Below are positions 1 to 7,540 of a stretch of DNA of 34,220 bases, in pieces. The DNA is from Deltaproteobacteria bacterium (GTDB lineage: Bacteria; Desulfobacterota; Binatia; DP-6). Position 1 is the first letter of the stretch. The number at the start of each line of letters is the position of its first letter. The stretch is taken from positions 1 to 34,220 of the forward strand of contig VBKJ01000143.1 of assembly GCA_005879795.1 (NCBI GenBank), in the 5' to 3' direction. The position numbers and the translations under genes were made by a program. The notes under the pieces are model-generated. The model searched no databases and was not told the DNA's origin. It saw only the letters and a program-made list of their open reading frames with translations.

Positions 1-310
1 GGAGACGCATGCGCCGTAGGCGGCTAGGCGAGATCGGCTCGACCCGCCTCGATTCGAGTTCACCGAAGCGGATCAGATTGCGAAGATCCTCCTCCCTTCG
101 ATCGACGAACCTCGAGAGCTCCGGGACGCTGTAGTCCGTGTCCGGATCGACCCGCTCCAGATGTAGTGGCTTCCGCTTTCGGATCGGATGGGTCGTGCCC
201 TCATGCCACAAGCGGTGCAGGTTCTCGATGGTGACTCGGTGGCACTGCCGTCGCCCCCTCCGCTCGGCGCCGGGCAGATCGAAGATCAGCTCAGCCTCCC
301 CAGTGATGCA
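1..310 (-). other. Intein (N-terminal splicing region) inside ThyX, continuing out of the window
   Basis: Protein-splicing element inserted in frame in thyX directly after RHRTA (codon at 308-310). The first residue is Cys108, followed by [13 protein letters not shown]. This fits the intein block A pattern (nucleophilic Cys, then hydrophobic-x-G-[DE]-[TA]-x-[VIL]). [15 protein letters not shown] stretch (132-145) follows, and a basic RLRRMRL segment closes the visible part, as is common ahead of block B. About 103 intein residues are visible. Block B, any homing endonuclease (blocks C-E) and the C-terminal HN/Ser junction are not in the window. Mini-intein or full-length intein therefore cannot be decided. 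ThyX is a known kind of intein host, and insertion at the catalytic or substrate-binding motif is the usual intein habit. Confidence 0.82.
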
Positions 311-631
311 TGCTGTCCGGTGGCGGATCCACTGTCGCGCCACGAAGATCGGCAGCTTGACGTGGAACTTCAGCTCCACCATTTCGAACGGCGTCGTGTG
401 CTGATGCCGCATCAGGTAGCGGATGAGCCCGCGGTCCTCGCTGACGCTCTTCGTGCCGAGGCCGTAGCTGACGCGCGCCGCCTGCACGATCGAGGCGTCG
501 CCCCCCATGTAGTCCACGAGGTAGACGAAGCCGTGATCGAGGCAGGGAATCTTTCGCCCGATCCACTGCTCCGCCTCGGGAGTGGTGAGGCGCCGATACA
601 CTTCGCTCAATTCACGTTCCTTGGTCATCAT
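1..631 (-). CDS. thyX: Flavin-dependent thymidylate synthase ThyX, intein-interrupted, 3' end outside the window
   Basis: ThyX makes dTMP from dUMP with methylene-tetrahydrofolate, FAD and NADPH. The frame is open from an ATG at 631 (a second ATG is at 628) to the left edge, 210 codons. Residues 1-107 are typical Thy[17 protein letters not shown] (42-57), [13 protein letters not shown] (64-76), [14 protein letters not shown] (79-92) and [12 protein letters not shown] (96-107). In the family the next residues complete the substrate-binding signature RHRxxSxNExSxRY. Here that signature breaks after RHRTA and a Cys opens a sequence unrelated to ThyX, read as an intein. An AGGAGG Shine-Dalgarno sits 3 bases before the first ATG and 6 before the second, so either start is possible. 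The C-extein must lie left of position 1. The identity of residues 1-107 is very secure; that the downstream part splices is inferred. Confidence 0.93.
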   Translation of the reverse strand, partial: MMTKERELSEVYRRLTTPEAEQWIGRKIPCLDHGFVYLVDYMGGDASIVQAARVSYGLGTKSVSEDRGLIRYLMRHQHTTPFEMVELKFHVKLPIFVARQWIRHRTACITGEAELIFDLPGAERRGRRQCHRVTIENLHRLWHEGTTHPIRKRKPLHLERVDPDTDYSVPELSRFVDRREEDLRNLIRFGELESRRVEPISPSRLRRMRL

Positions 632-656
632 CGGCCTCCTCGAGGGCGTGGAGATC

Positions 657-685
657 TCTAAATGCTTTCTAGCATGAAAATGCAA
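657..685 (-). promoter_or_regulatory. Possible thyX promoter with an embedded palindrome
   Basis: Reading the minus strand, TTGCAT (685-680), a 17-base spacer and TTTAGA (662-657) stand about 26 bases before the thyX start. This is a 4/6 and 3/6 match to sigma-70 boxes, so weak. The spacer carries the perfect inverted repeat ATGCT-TTCT-AGCAT (662-675 on the plus strand), which could be an operator. The stretch is AT-rich against a very GC-rich background, which is the main support. Confidence 0.3.
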
Positions 686-965
686 GGGCGTCGAGCCACT
701 CCGGAGGAGCGCTATTCCAATCAGGACACCCTCGCCTCGAAATTAGGACACCGCGGAGCCTGGCGGGCACCCGAGGATGGACTCCTTCTCGGGGCAGTCC
801 TTCGCTTCCTGCCCTGTCGCGTGGACGTAGATCCGGTACCATGTGACGAAGGTCGAGAGGGCGTCGTAGCGGCTCACGGCAGATCTTGGCTCGCGCGAAG
901 TTGGCGGGAAACCATGCCCCGTTTCCAGCCTGGAGTCGAGGGCATCAGCATAGTGGACGACGACC
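686..965. other. Gap between thyX and the DUF1015 gene, no convincing gene
   Basis: About 280 bases with no family-like reading frame. Two near-identical decamers, TCAGGACACC (721-730) and TTAGGACACC (743-752), lie 22 bases apart. Their GGACACC/GGTGTCC core recalls the tips of some insertion sequences. A minus-strand frame ending in TAA at 743-745 contains a protein-like segment (YDALSTFVTWYRIYVHATG) but has no clear start and no family I recognise. It may be a remnant of a decayed gene. No terminator with a T-run was found. Confidence 0.3.
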
Positions 966-2174
966 TCACACCCACGGCGGCCCGACGAGCGAGAAGACGA
1001 GCCCGGTGGCGAGCTTCGGGTAGAAGTAGGTCGACTTCTCCGGCATCACCTCGCCGGCCAGGCAGACCTCGCGCACCTGCGCCATGCTGGGCGGGTTCAG
1101 GAGAAAGGCGACGGCGGCCCGGCCGGCCGCGACCGCGGCGGCCGCCTCCTCGTCGTCGTGCGTGAACTCCAGATTCTCGGGACCGACGCCGAGGACGGGC
1201 TCGAGGATCGCGCGGTGGAGGAGCTCCACCGCGAGCCCGCGCAGCACGGGCGGGAGGTCGCGCAGGCGCTCGCGGGCGGCGGGCGCCGCGCGCAGCCGGA
1301 GCCGGCGGCCGGGGAGTACGCAGTCGATCTCGCCCACGGCCCGGCGCCGGCGCGCGTCCACCGGCTCGACCGTGAAGGACTCGCCGAGGCGCGCCGCGAG
1401 CGCCGCCCCGTCGGGGCCGAGGGGCCCGCGCACCAGGCGGTGCGTCGGCAGGATGACCGCGCCCTCCTCCTCCATGTTGGCGAGGCAGGCGAGGACGTAC
1501 CCGGCGGCCTCGTTGCCTGGCTGCTCGTCGCGGTAGGCGAGCGCCGTCTCGTAGCGGTGGTGGCCGTCGGCGATGATGATGGTCTGGTTTGCGAGCGCCG
1601 CCTGCACGCGCGCGATCACGGACGCGTCGGTCACGCGCCAGAGCTGGTGCCAGCCGCTCACGTCGACGAGCGGCGCGCCCAGGTGCGGGCCGCCGATCAG
1701 CGCGCGCACGGGCTCGCCCGGCCGCGCGTAGAGACCGAAGATGGCGCTCAGATTGGCGCCCGTGGCGCGCAGGAGCGCGAGGCGGTCGGCCTTGGGCCCC
1801 GGGAGCGTGCGCTCGTGCGGGCGCACGATGCCCGAGGCGAAGTCCTCGAGCCGGAGCCGGCAGAGGAGCCCGTCCCGCCGGCGCGTCGAGCCGTCGGGGA
1901 GCGAGAACCGCTGGGCGTAGAGGTAGAGGGCGGGCTCGGGGTCGGGCCGGAGGATACCTGCGCCGATCCACTCGCGCAGGGTTTGCGCCGCGGCGGCGGC
2001 GCGCTCCGCCTCGCGCGGCAGGATCAGCCGGATCACGTTGTACGGGCTGCGGGCGTAGAGCTCCGCCTGCTCGGCCGCGGTGATGACGTCGTAGGGGGGC
2101 GCCAGCACCTGGCCCACGTCGCCGACCCGGGCGGTATCGTAGCGCAGGCCGACGAGCGGACGGACGGCGGCCAT
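966..2174 (-). CDS. DUF1015 family protein
   Basis: A 402-residue protein of the DUF1015 family (COG4198), widespread and without an established reaction. Family-typical segments are APPYDVI (25-31), RSPYNVIRL (42-50), RPHERTLPGPKADRL (118-132) and the signature ADGHHRYETA (202-211), rich in His and acidic residues. No signal peptide or membrane segment is seen, so it is probably cytosolic. Length matches the family's usual 400-450. The ATG at 2174 overlaps the tsaC stop as TGATG, so it is translationally coupled and is the last gene of the alr-purHDE-tsaC operon. The co-location with purine and tRNA-modification genes gives no firm functional clue. The family call is secure; the function is unknown. 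Confidence 0.9.
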   Translation of the reverse strand: MAAVRPLVGLRYDTARVGDVGQVLAPPYDVITAAEQAELYARSPYNVIRLILPREAERAAAAAQTLREWIGAGILRPDPEPALYLYAQRFSLPDGSTRRRDGLLCRLRLEDFASGIVRPHERTLPGPKADRLALLRATGANLSAIFGLYARPGEPVRALIGGPHLGAPLVDVSGWHQLWRVTDASVIARVQAALANQTIIIADGHHRYETALAYRDEQPGNEAAGYVLACLANMEEEGAVILPTHRLVRGPLGPDGAALAARLGESFTVEPVDARRRRAVGEIDCVLPGRRLRLRAAPAARERLRDLPPVLRGLAVELLHRAILEPVLGVGPENLEFTHDDEEAAAAVAAGRAAVAFLLNPPSMAQVREVCLAGEVMPEKSTYFYPKLATGLVFSLVGPPWV

Positions 2175-2773
2175 CAGCCCTCCCCGAGGGCCGCGCGCAG
2201 CTCGGCTTCGGAGACGAGGCCCGGGCGCAGGATGCGCAGGCGCTCGCCCTCGATCGCCGCCACGGTGGAGGCGCCCCCGCGCAGCCGGCCGCCCTCGAGG
2301 TAGACGGCGACGCGCTCACCGAAGTAGGCGCGCGCCTCGGCGAGCCGCCGCGGTGGCTCGGCGCCGGGCGGGTTCGCGCTCGGCGCCGTGACCGGCGCGC
2401 CCAGCCCCACCACCAGTGCCGCCGCGTACGGGTGCGCGGACACCCGCACGCCGATCGTGCCGCTGCCCGCGGTGAGTGGCGCCGGGAGGCCCGCCCGCGC
2501 GGGCAGCACCAGCGTCAGCGCCCCCGGCCAGAAGCGCGCCGCGAGCCGGCGCGCGGCGCGTGGAATCTCGGCCGCGACCGCCTCCGCCATGGCGAGGTCG
2601 CGCACCAGGACGAGGATCGGCTTCCCCTCCTCTCGCCCCCTCACGGTGACGAGATGGTCGACCGCGGCGGTCGAGTGGGCATCGGCGCCCAGGCCGTAGA
2701 CCGTCTCGGTCGGGAACACGACCAGCGCTCCCGCGGCGAGCGCCGCGACGGCCGCGTCAGTCGGGGCTCTCAG
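2174..2773 (-). CDS. tsaC: L-threonylcarbamoyladenylate synthase (TsaC/Sua5/YrdC family)
   Basis: Makes threonylcarbamoyl-AMP from threonine, bicarbonate and ATP, the first step of t6A37 tRNA modification. The YrdC-domain signature VVFPTETVYGLGADA is near the N-terminus, followed by KPILVLV, RFWPGALTLVL and VTAPSANPPG, all typical of the RNA/ATP-binding fold. The start is odd. Counting from the conserved core, about 10-15 residues should precede VVFPTE, but no ATG, GTG or TTG lies there. A CTG at 2773 gives 199 residues, normal for the family, with AGAGGAAG ahead of it. The only upstream ATG in frame (2863) would add 30 Arg/Ser/Ala-rich residues and overlap purE by 107 bases, which I consider less likely. 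No Sua5 C-terminal domain is present. Confidence 0.88.
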   Translation of the reverse strand: MRAPTDAAVAALAAGALVVFPTETVYGLGADAHSTAAVDHLVTVRGREEGKPILVLVRDLAMAEAVAAEIPRAARRLAARFWPGALTLVLPARAGLPAPLTAGSGTIGVRVSAHPYAAALVVGLGAPVTAPSANPPGAEPPRRLAEARAYFGERVAVYLEGGRLRGGASTVAAIEGERLRILRPGLVSEAELRAALGEG

Positions 2774-3287
2774 GGAAGAGCTTCCTCTGCAGGCGCAGGT
2801 TCTTGCCCTCGACGCTCTCCGCCAGCTCGGCCTTGAAGCGCTCGAGGCGCTGTCGGAGCGCACGGTTCTTGAGGCTCAGGATCTGCGCCGCCAGGATGGC
2901 CGCGTTCTCGGCGCCGCCGCGGCCGATCGCCACCGTCGCCACCGGCACGCCGGGCGGCATCTGCACGGTGGCGAGGAGGGCGTCGAGCCCGCCGAGCGCG
3001 CCCGATCCGACCGGCACGCCGATCACCGGCAGCGTCGTGTGCGCCGCGACCACGCCGGCCAGGTGCGCCGCCCCGCCCGCGCCCGCGATCAGCACCGCGA
3101 GGCCGCGGCGGCGCGCGCTCTCCGCGTACTGCCGCACCAGCTTCGGCGAGCGGTGCGCCGACATCACCTGCACCTCGTACTCGATGTCGAGATCCTTCAG
3201 GCGTTCGGCCGCCGCCTCCATCGTGTCCCAGTCGCTGTCGCTCCCCATCACGATGCCGACCTGGGGCCGGCCGTCACGACTTGCCAT
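2757..3287 (-). CDS. purE: 5-(carboxyamino)imidazole ribonucleotide mutase PurE (class I)
   Basis: Converts N5-CAIR to CAIR in de novo purine synthesis. The 176 residues carry the class I signatures GSDSDW (15-20), SAHRSP (43-48) and GAGGAAHL (69-76), then PVIGVPV and VQMPPGVPVATVAIG. The C-terminal tail is helical and charged. Class I PurE usually needs PurK to make N5-CAIR, and purK is not next to it here, so it must be elsewhere if the pathway is standard. The ATG at 3287 lies 14 bases inside the end of purD, so the genes are translationally coupled. The gene ends inside the region upstream of tsaC. Confidence 0.97.
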   Translation of the reverse strand: MASRDGRPQVGIVMGSDSDWDTMEAAAERLKDLDIEYEVQVMSAHRSPKLVRQYAESARRRGLAVLIAGAGGAAHLAGVVAAHTTLPVIGVPVGSGALGGLDALLATVQMPPGVPVATVAIGRGGAENAAILAAQILSLKNRALRQRLERFKAELAESVEGKNLRLQRKLFPESPD

Positions 3288-4584
3288 GTGAGCCCATCTC
3301 CCGCGCCGCGGCTCCCGCGAGCGCGCGCTGTCCGATGTCCCGCCGGTAGTGCATGCCGGGCCAGCTGATGTGCGCCGCGGCGGCGTAAGCCTCGGTCACC
3401 GCCTGCCCGATCGTGTCGCCGAGCGCGGTCACGTCGAGCACGCGACCGCCGTCGGTCAGGAGCACGCCCTCGGGCCGCTTCGTCCCGGCGTGGAAGACCT
3501 TGCCGCCCTGCCACGCGCGGAGCGCGTCCACGCCGTCGATCGGCCGCCCGCGCTCGACCGCGCCCGGGTAGCCCGCGGCGGCGAGCACGACACACACCGC
3601 GGCGCGCGCGTCCCAGTCGACGGTGGCGCCGGCGAGACGGCCCTCGCACGCGCGCTCGAGCAGCTCGAGCAGGTCCGAGCGCAGGCGGACGAGCACCACC
3701 TCCGCCTCCGGGTCGCCGAAGCGCACGTTGAACTCGAGCACCTTGGCCCGGCCCTCCTGCACCATGAGGCCGGCGTAGAGGACGCCCGTGTAGCGGATGC
3801 CCTGCCGCGCGAGGCCGCGCACCACGGGCTCCATGATCTCGCGCATGATCCGGTCCTGGAGCGCGGGCGTCACGATCGGCGCCGGCGAGCAGGCGCCCAT
3901 GCCGCCCGTGTTCGGCCCCCGGTCGCCGTCGAGGGCGCGCTTGTGGTCCTGGGAGGTGGCGAGCGGCAGCACGGTCGTGCCGTCCGTCAGCGCCATGAAC
4001 GAGACCTCCTCGCCCTCGAGGAACTCCTCCACCACGACGCGGCTCCCCGCGTCGCCGAGGAGCCGCGCGCGCATGAGCTCGTCCACCGCCTCCAGCGCGG
4101 CGGCGACGGTCGGGCAGATGAAGACGCCCTTGCCGCTCGCGAGGCCGTCGGCCTTGACGACGACGGGCGCGCCCACCTCCTTCACGTAGCGGGCCGCGTC
4201 GTCGGGATCGCCGAACACGCCGAAGAACGCCGTCGGCACGTGCTCGTGGCGGAGCAGCTCCTTGGTGAACGCCTTCGAGCCCTCGAGGCGCGCGGCGGCG
4301 GCCGTGGGGCCGAAGGCCCTGAGTCCGGCGGCGGTGAGGCGGTCGACGAGGCCGAGCGTGAGCGGCAGCTCGGGGCCGACGACGGTCAGGTCGATCCGGC
4401 GCTCCTCCGCGAAGCGCAGGAGCCCCTTCACGTCGTCGGCGGCGATCGGCACGCACTCCGCGTCCTCGGCGATGCCGGCGTTGCCGGGCGCGCAGTAGAG
4501 CGCGCTGATCCGGCTGCTGCCCCTTTTGAGCTTCCACACGAGCGCGTGCTCGCGCCCGCCCCCGCCGACGACGAGGACGCGCAT
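3274..4584 (-). CDS. purD: Phosphoribosylamine-glycine ligase PurD
   Basis: GAR synthetase, the ATP-grasp enzyme joining phosphoribosylamine and glycine in purine synthesis. The 436 residues are the normal length. It begins MRVLVVGGGGREHALVWKL (the N-terminal PurD signature), followed by CAPGNAGIAEDAEC, VGPELPLTLGLVDRL and the ATP-grasp core KADGLASGKGVF. Next come RGPNTGGMGACSPAP and EFNVRFGDPEAEV, the latter carrying the Mg-binding acidic residues. The ATG at 4584 overlaps the purH stop (TGATG). The frame stays open far upstream, but that portion is antisense-like, Arg-rich and shadows purH, so the internal ATG is the true start. The last codons overlap purE. Confidence 0.97.
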   Translation of the reverse strand: MRVLVVGGGGREHALVWKLKRGSSRISALYCAPGNAGIAEDAECVPIAADDVKGLLRFAEERRIDLTVVGPELPLTLGLVDRLTAAGLRAFGPTAAAARLEGSKAFTKELLRHEHVPTAFFGVFGDPDDAARYVKEVGAPVVVKADGLASGKGVFICPTVAAALEAVDELMRARLLGDAGSRVVVEEFLEGEEVSFMALTDGTTVLPLATSQDHKRALDGDRGPNTGGMGACSPAPIVTPALQDRIMREIMEPVVRGLARQGIRYTGVLYAGLMVQEGRAKVLEFNVRFGDPEAEVVLVRLRSDLLELLERACEGRLAGATVDWDARAAVCVVLAAAGYPGAVERGRPIDGVDALRAWQGGKVFHAGTKRPEGVLLTDGGRVLDVTALGDTIGQAVTEAYAAAAHISWPGMHYRRDIGQRALAGAAAREMGSHGKS

Positions 4585-6095
4585 CAGTGGCGGAAGTGGC
4601 GCACGCCGGTGAAGACCATGGCCACGCCGTGCGCGTCGGCGGCGCGGATGACCTCCTCGTCGCGGGTGCTGCCGCCCGGCTGGATGACGGCGGTCGCGCC
4701 GGCGGCGATCGCCTCCTCGAGGCCGTCGGCGAAGGGGAAGAAGGCGTCGCTCGCGAGGACGGAGCCACGCAGCGAAATGCCGAGGCGCTCGGCGCGCGCG
4801 CGCGCGTTCCGCACCGGCTCGACGCGCGAGGTCTGTCCGCCGCCGAGTGCGAGCGTGCGGTCCGCGGTGGTGAACGCGATCGCGTTCGACTTGACGTGCT
4901 TGACGACGCGCCACGCGAAGGCGAGCGCGGCGAGCTCCCCCGCCGCGGGGGCGCGCCGGGTGACCACCTTCGCCGCGCGCGGGTCCTCGATGGCGCGATC
5001 CCCGTCCTGCACGAGGAGGCCGCCCGTGACGCCGCGGATGGCGGGCGCGCGCGCCGGCGCGGCCTCCGGATGCCAGCGCACGAGCCGGCGCGCCTTCTTC
5101 CGGCGCAGGAGCTCGAGCGCGTCGGGCTCGAAGTCGGGCGCGATCAGCACCTCGGTGAAGATCTCGTCGACGGCGCGCGCGAGGGCGAGCGTCCACGGGC
5201 GCGTCGACACCACGATGCCGCCGAAGGGCGACTCGGGGTCGGTCGCGTAGGCGCGCTCCCAGGCTTCGAGCGGGTCGCGCCCCGCGCCCACGCCGCAGGG
5301 CGTGTTGTGCTTCACGATCGCGACCGCCGCCTCGGGCCCCCGTCGGAACTCCTCGGCCAGGGCCAGGGCGGCGTCGATGTCGACGACATTATTGTAGGAG
5401 AGCTCTTTCCCGTGCAGCGGCTCGGCGACCCGGAGGAAGTCCCCGTAGAGCGCCCCCGCCTGGTGCGGGTTCTCGCCGTAGCGCAGGTCGAGCGCCTTGG
5501 CGCCGCCCCAGTGGAAGGTGCCGCCCCGACTCAGGTAGTCCGCGATCGCGCCGTCGTAGCAGGCGGTCGTGCAGAACACCTTCTCCGCGAGGCGCCGCCG
5601 CGTCTCGGGCTCGACGCCGCCCGCGCGGAGCTCGGCCAGCACGGGCCCGTAGTCGTCGGGATCGACGATGACGGTCACGTCGGCGTGGTTCTTCGCCGCC
5701 GAGCGCAGCAGGGAGGGGCCGCCGATGTCGATCTGCTCGATCGCCTCCGCGAGCGTCGTACCCGGGCGGGCGATCGTGTCGCGGAAGGGGTAGAGGTTCA
5801 CGGCGACCAAGTCGATGGTCTCGATGCCGTGCTCGCGCATCGCGCGCACGTGCTCGGGGAGGTCGCGCCGGCCGAGGAGGCCGCCGTGGATCTTCGGGTG
5901 CAGCGTCTTCACGCGCCCGTCGAGCATCTCGGGGAAGCCGGTGTAGTCGCTCACCTGCCGGACGCGCACGCCCGCGTCGGCGAGGAGCTTCGCGGTCCCG
6001 CCCGTCGACAGGATGTCGAAGCCGAGCGCGGCGAGCCCGCGCGCGAACTCGACCACGCCCCGCTTGTCGCTGACGCTCACCAGCGCCCTAGGCAT
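4584..6095 (-). CDS. purH: Bifunctional AICAR formyltransferase/IMP cyclohydrolase PurH
   Basis: Catalyses the last two steps to IMP. The 503 residues hold an N-terminal MGS-like cyclohydrolase domain (ALVSVSDKRG, DILSTGGTAKLL, GRVKTLHPKIHGGLL, LVAVNLYPF, IDIGGPSLLRSAAKN). A transformylase domain follows (LRYGENPHQAGALY, LSYNNVVDIDAAL, IVKHNTPCGVG, SDAFFPFADG, IQPGGSTRDEEVI). KHNTPCG contains the catalytic Lys-His pair. The start chosen is the ATG at 6095, which lies inside the end of alr with a GGAGGAG ribosome site 7 bases before it. An upstream in-frame ATG at 6119 would only add 8 unlike residues. The stop overlaps the purD ATG. The length and motif set are complete. Confidence 0.97.
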   Translation of the reverse strand: MPRALVSVSDKRGVVEFARGLAALGFDILSTGGTAKLLADAGVRVRQVSDYTGFPEMLDGRVKTLHPKIHGGLLGRRDLPEHVRAMREHGIETIDLVAVNLYPFRDTIARPGTTLAEAIEQIDIGGPSLLRSAAKNHADVTVIVDPDDYGPVLAELRAGGVEPETRRRLAEKVFCTTACYDGAIADYLSRGGTFHWGGAKALDLRYGENPHQAGALYGDFLRVAEPLHGKELSYNNVVDIDAALALAEEFRRGPEAAVAIVKHNTPCGVGAGRDPLEAWERAYATDPESPFGGIVVSTRPWTLALARAVDEIFTEVLIAPDFEPDALELLRRKKARRLVRWHPEAAPARAPAIRGVTGGLLVQDGDRAIEDPRAAKVVTRRAPAAGELAALAFAWRVVKHVKSNAIAFTTADRTLALGGGQTSRVEPVRNARARAERLGISLRGSVLASDAFFPFADGLEEAIAAGATAVIQPGGSTRDEEVIRAADAHGVAMVFTGVRHFRH

Positions 6096-7206
6096 TACCC
6101 CACTCCTCCACGTGGACACGCGGCACGCGCTTGCCGACCGCCGTCAGCACCTCGTAGGAGATCGTCTCGCACCAGCCGGCGAGCTCGTCGGCGCCCAGCC
6201 CGTCGCCGAAGAGGACGACGCGCTCGCCCACGTCCGCGCCGTCCACGTCGGTCACGTCGATCATGGTGTGATCCATGCAGACGCGGCCCGCGACCGGTGC
6301 GCGCCGCCCGCGCACGACGACCTGGGCGCGGTTGGACGCGAGGCGATGGTAGCCGTCCGCGTAGCCCACGGGCAGTGAGGCGATCGTGCTCGGACGCGCG
6401 GTGACGAAGGTGCCGGCGTAGCTGACCGGCGTGCCCGCCGGCACGCGCCGGGTGTGCGCGATCGCGGTGCGGAGCCGCATCGCCGGCCGCACGGCCGCGC
6501 GCTCCGCCAGGTGCGGCGCGGGCGCGTAGCCGTAGAGCATGATCCCGGGCCGCACCATCGTGAAGTGGGCGCCGGGGGCCGAGAGTACCCCTGCGCTGTT
6601 CGCGAGGTGGACGCGCGGCGGGCGGATACCGGCCGCGGCGAGCGCCTCGAGCACGCTCGCGAAGCGGGCCGCCTGCGCACGCGCAGCGGCCGTGTCGACG
6701 GCGTCCGCCGAGGCGAAATGCGAGAAGACCCCTGCGATCTCGAGGCCCTTCATGCCGCGCACCAGCTCCCCGAAGGCGCGCACCTGGGCCGCGTCGAGGC
6801 CGAGCCGCGTCATGCCCGTGTCGACCTTCAGATGGACGCGCACCGGGCGGCCGGCGGCCGCCAGCGCCCGCGCCCGCTCCGGGTCCCAGAGCGCCACCTC
6901 GAGATCGTCCGCCGCGACGTCCCGCTCCTCCCCGGCGAACGCGCCGCCCAGCACGACGATGGGCGCCGTCAGGCCCGCGCGCCGGAGCTCCCTGCCCTCG
7001 GCGACGCCCGAAACGCCGAGGCCCCAGGCGCCGGCGTCGAGGAAGGCCCGCGCCGCCGGCACGGCGCCGTGTCCGTAGGCGTCGGCCTTCACCACCGCGA
7101 GCACCGCCACGCCCGGGCCGACGAGCTCCCGGGCCCGGCGGCAGTTGTGCCGGAGGGCCGAGAGACTCACCTCGGCGACCGTGGGCCTCCCATGGATGTC
7201 AGGCAT
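6088..7206 (-). CDS. alr: Alanine racemase
   Basis: PLP enzyme interconverting L- and D-alanine for peptidoglycan, cytosolic. The 372 residues are the family length. The PLP lysine is Lys40 in [12 protein letters not shown]. The N-terminal TIM barrel continues with [11 protein letters not shown] (126-136) and HLANSAG (200-206). RPGIMLYG (219-226) is the phosphate-binding region, and the second catalytic base is Tyr263 in [17 protein letters not shown] is the C-terminal domain signature. It is the first gene of the minus-strand operon; its last 8 bases overlap purH. Pairing alr with purHDE is not the standard E. coli arrangement. No strong Shine-Dalgarno precedes the ATG. Confidence 0.96.
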   Translation of the reverse strand: MPDIHGRPTVAEVSLSALRHNCRRARELVGPGVAVLAVVKADAYGHGAVPAARAFLDAGAWGLGVSGVAEGRELRRAGLTAPIVVLGGAFAGEERDVAADDLEVALWDPERARALAAAGRPVRVHLKVDTGMTRLGLDAAQVRAFGELVRGMKGLEIAGVFSHFASADAVDTAAARAQAARFASVLEALAAAGIRPPRVHLANSAGVLSAPGAHFTMVRPGIMLYGYAPAPHLAERAAVRPAMRLRTAIAHTRRVPAGTPVSYAGTFVTARPSTIASLPVGYADGYHRLASNRAQVVVRGRRAPVAGRVCMDHTMIDVTDVDGADVGERVVLFGDGLGADELAGWCETISYEVLTAVGKRVPRVHVEEWGNA

Positions 7207-7235
7207 TGGAAGAGGGACCGAACCGGAGGCCCATC

Positions 7236-7263
7236 ATTACCAAATGGCCGACGCGGCTGTCGA
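7236..7263 (-). promoter_or_regulatory. Possible alr-pur operon promoter
   Basis: On the minus strand, TCGACA (7263-7258, 5/6 match to -35), a 16-base spacer and GGTAAT (7241-7236, 4/6 match to -10) lie about 30 bases before the alr ATG. It sits in the 133-base divergent gap with thiS. Support is only by pattern. Confidence 0.3.
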
Positions 7264-7299
7264 GGCGGAGTCGACGTTCGTCGCGGGCGGCGCCGTCGG

Positions 7300-7328
7300 T
7301 TGTCAGGCTCCGGCTCGCGGGCTATCGT
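7300..7328 (+). promoter_or_regulatory. Likely thiS-thiG promoter
   Basis: TTGTCA (7300-7305, 5/6), a 17-base spacer and TATCGT (7323-7328, 4/6). Transcription would begin near 7335, only a few bases before the GTG at 7340 and about 14 before the ATG at 7349. The mRNA would be nearly leaderless or have a very short leader, which leaves no room for a TPP riboswitch; none is visible. Confidence 0.4.
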
Positions 7329-7339
7329 CTCGACGAGTC

Positions 7340-7540
7340 GTGCGAGTGATGGTCAATGGCGAGCCGCGGGCGCTCGACGCCGGGGTAACGGTGGCCGACC
7401 TGGTGGCCGCGCTGGGCCTCGGCCCGCGGCGTGTCGCGGTCGAGGTGAACCGGGCCGTGGTGCCGCGCGCCGAGTACGGCGCCACCGCGCTCCGCGAGGG
7501 GGACGCGGTCGAGATCATCCACTTCGTCGGAGGCGGATAG
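7340..7540 (+). CDS. thiS: Sulfur carrier protein ThiS
   Basis: Small ubiquitin-fold protein whose C-terminal thiocarboxylate donates sulfur for the thiazole of thiamine. From GTG at 7340 it is 66 residues, from ATG at 7349 it is 63. The GTG form begins with the typical beta strand (VRVMVNGEP). Family features are [36 protein letters not shown] and the obligatory terminal Gly-Gly just before the stop. The stop (7538-7540) directly abuts the thiG ATG, so the two are co-translated, as in many thi operons. ThiF/MoeB-type activating enzyme and thiO/thiH are not in the window. Confidence 0.93.
   Translation: MRVMVNGEPRALDAGVTVADLVAALGLGPRRVAVEVNRAVVPRAEYGATALREGDAVEIIHFVGGG

Noticed and set aside
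743-960. Protein-like minus-strand frame (contains YDALSTFVTWYRIYVHATG)
   Set aside because: No clear start, no recognised family and very short; kept only as a note in the gap description.
662-1165. Plus-strand 167-codon frame near the left edge
   Set aside because: It overlaps the end of the DUF1015 gene, has no ribosome site and turns into Arg-rich shadow sequence.
7207-7339. TPP riboswitch ahead of thiS
   Set aside because: The gap lacks the conserved CUGAGA and ACCUGAUCUGGAUAAUGCCAGCG-like elements, and the likely promoter leaves almost no leader.
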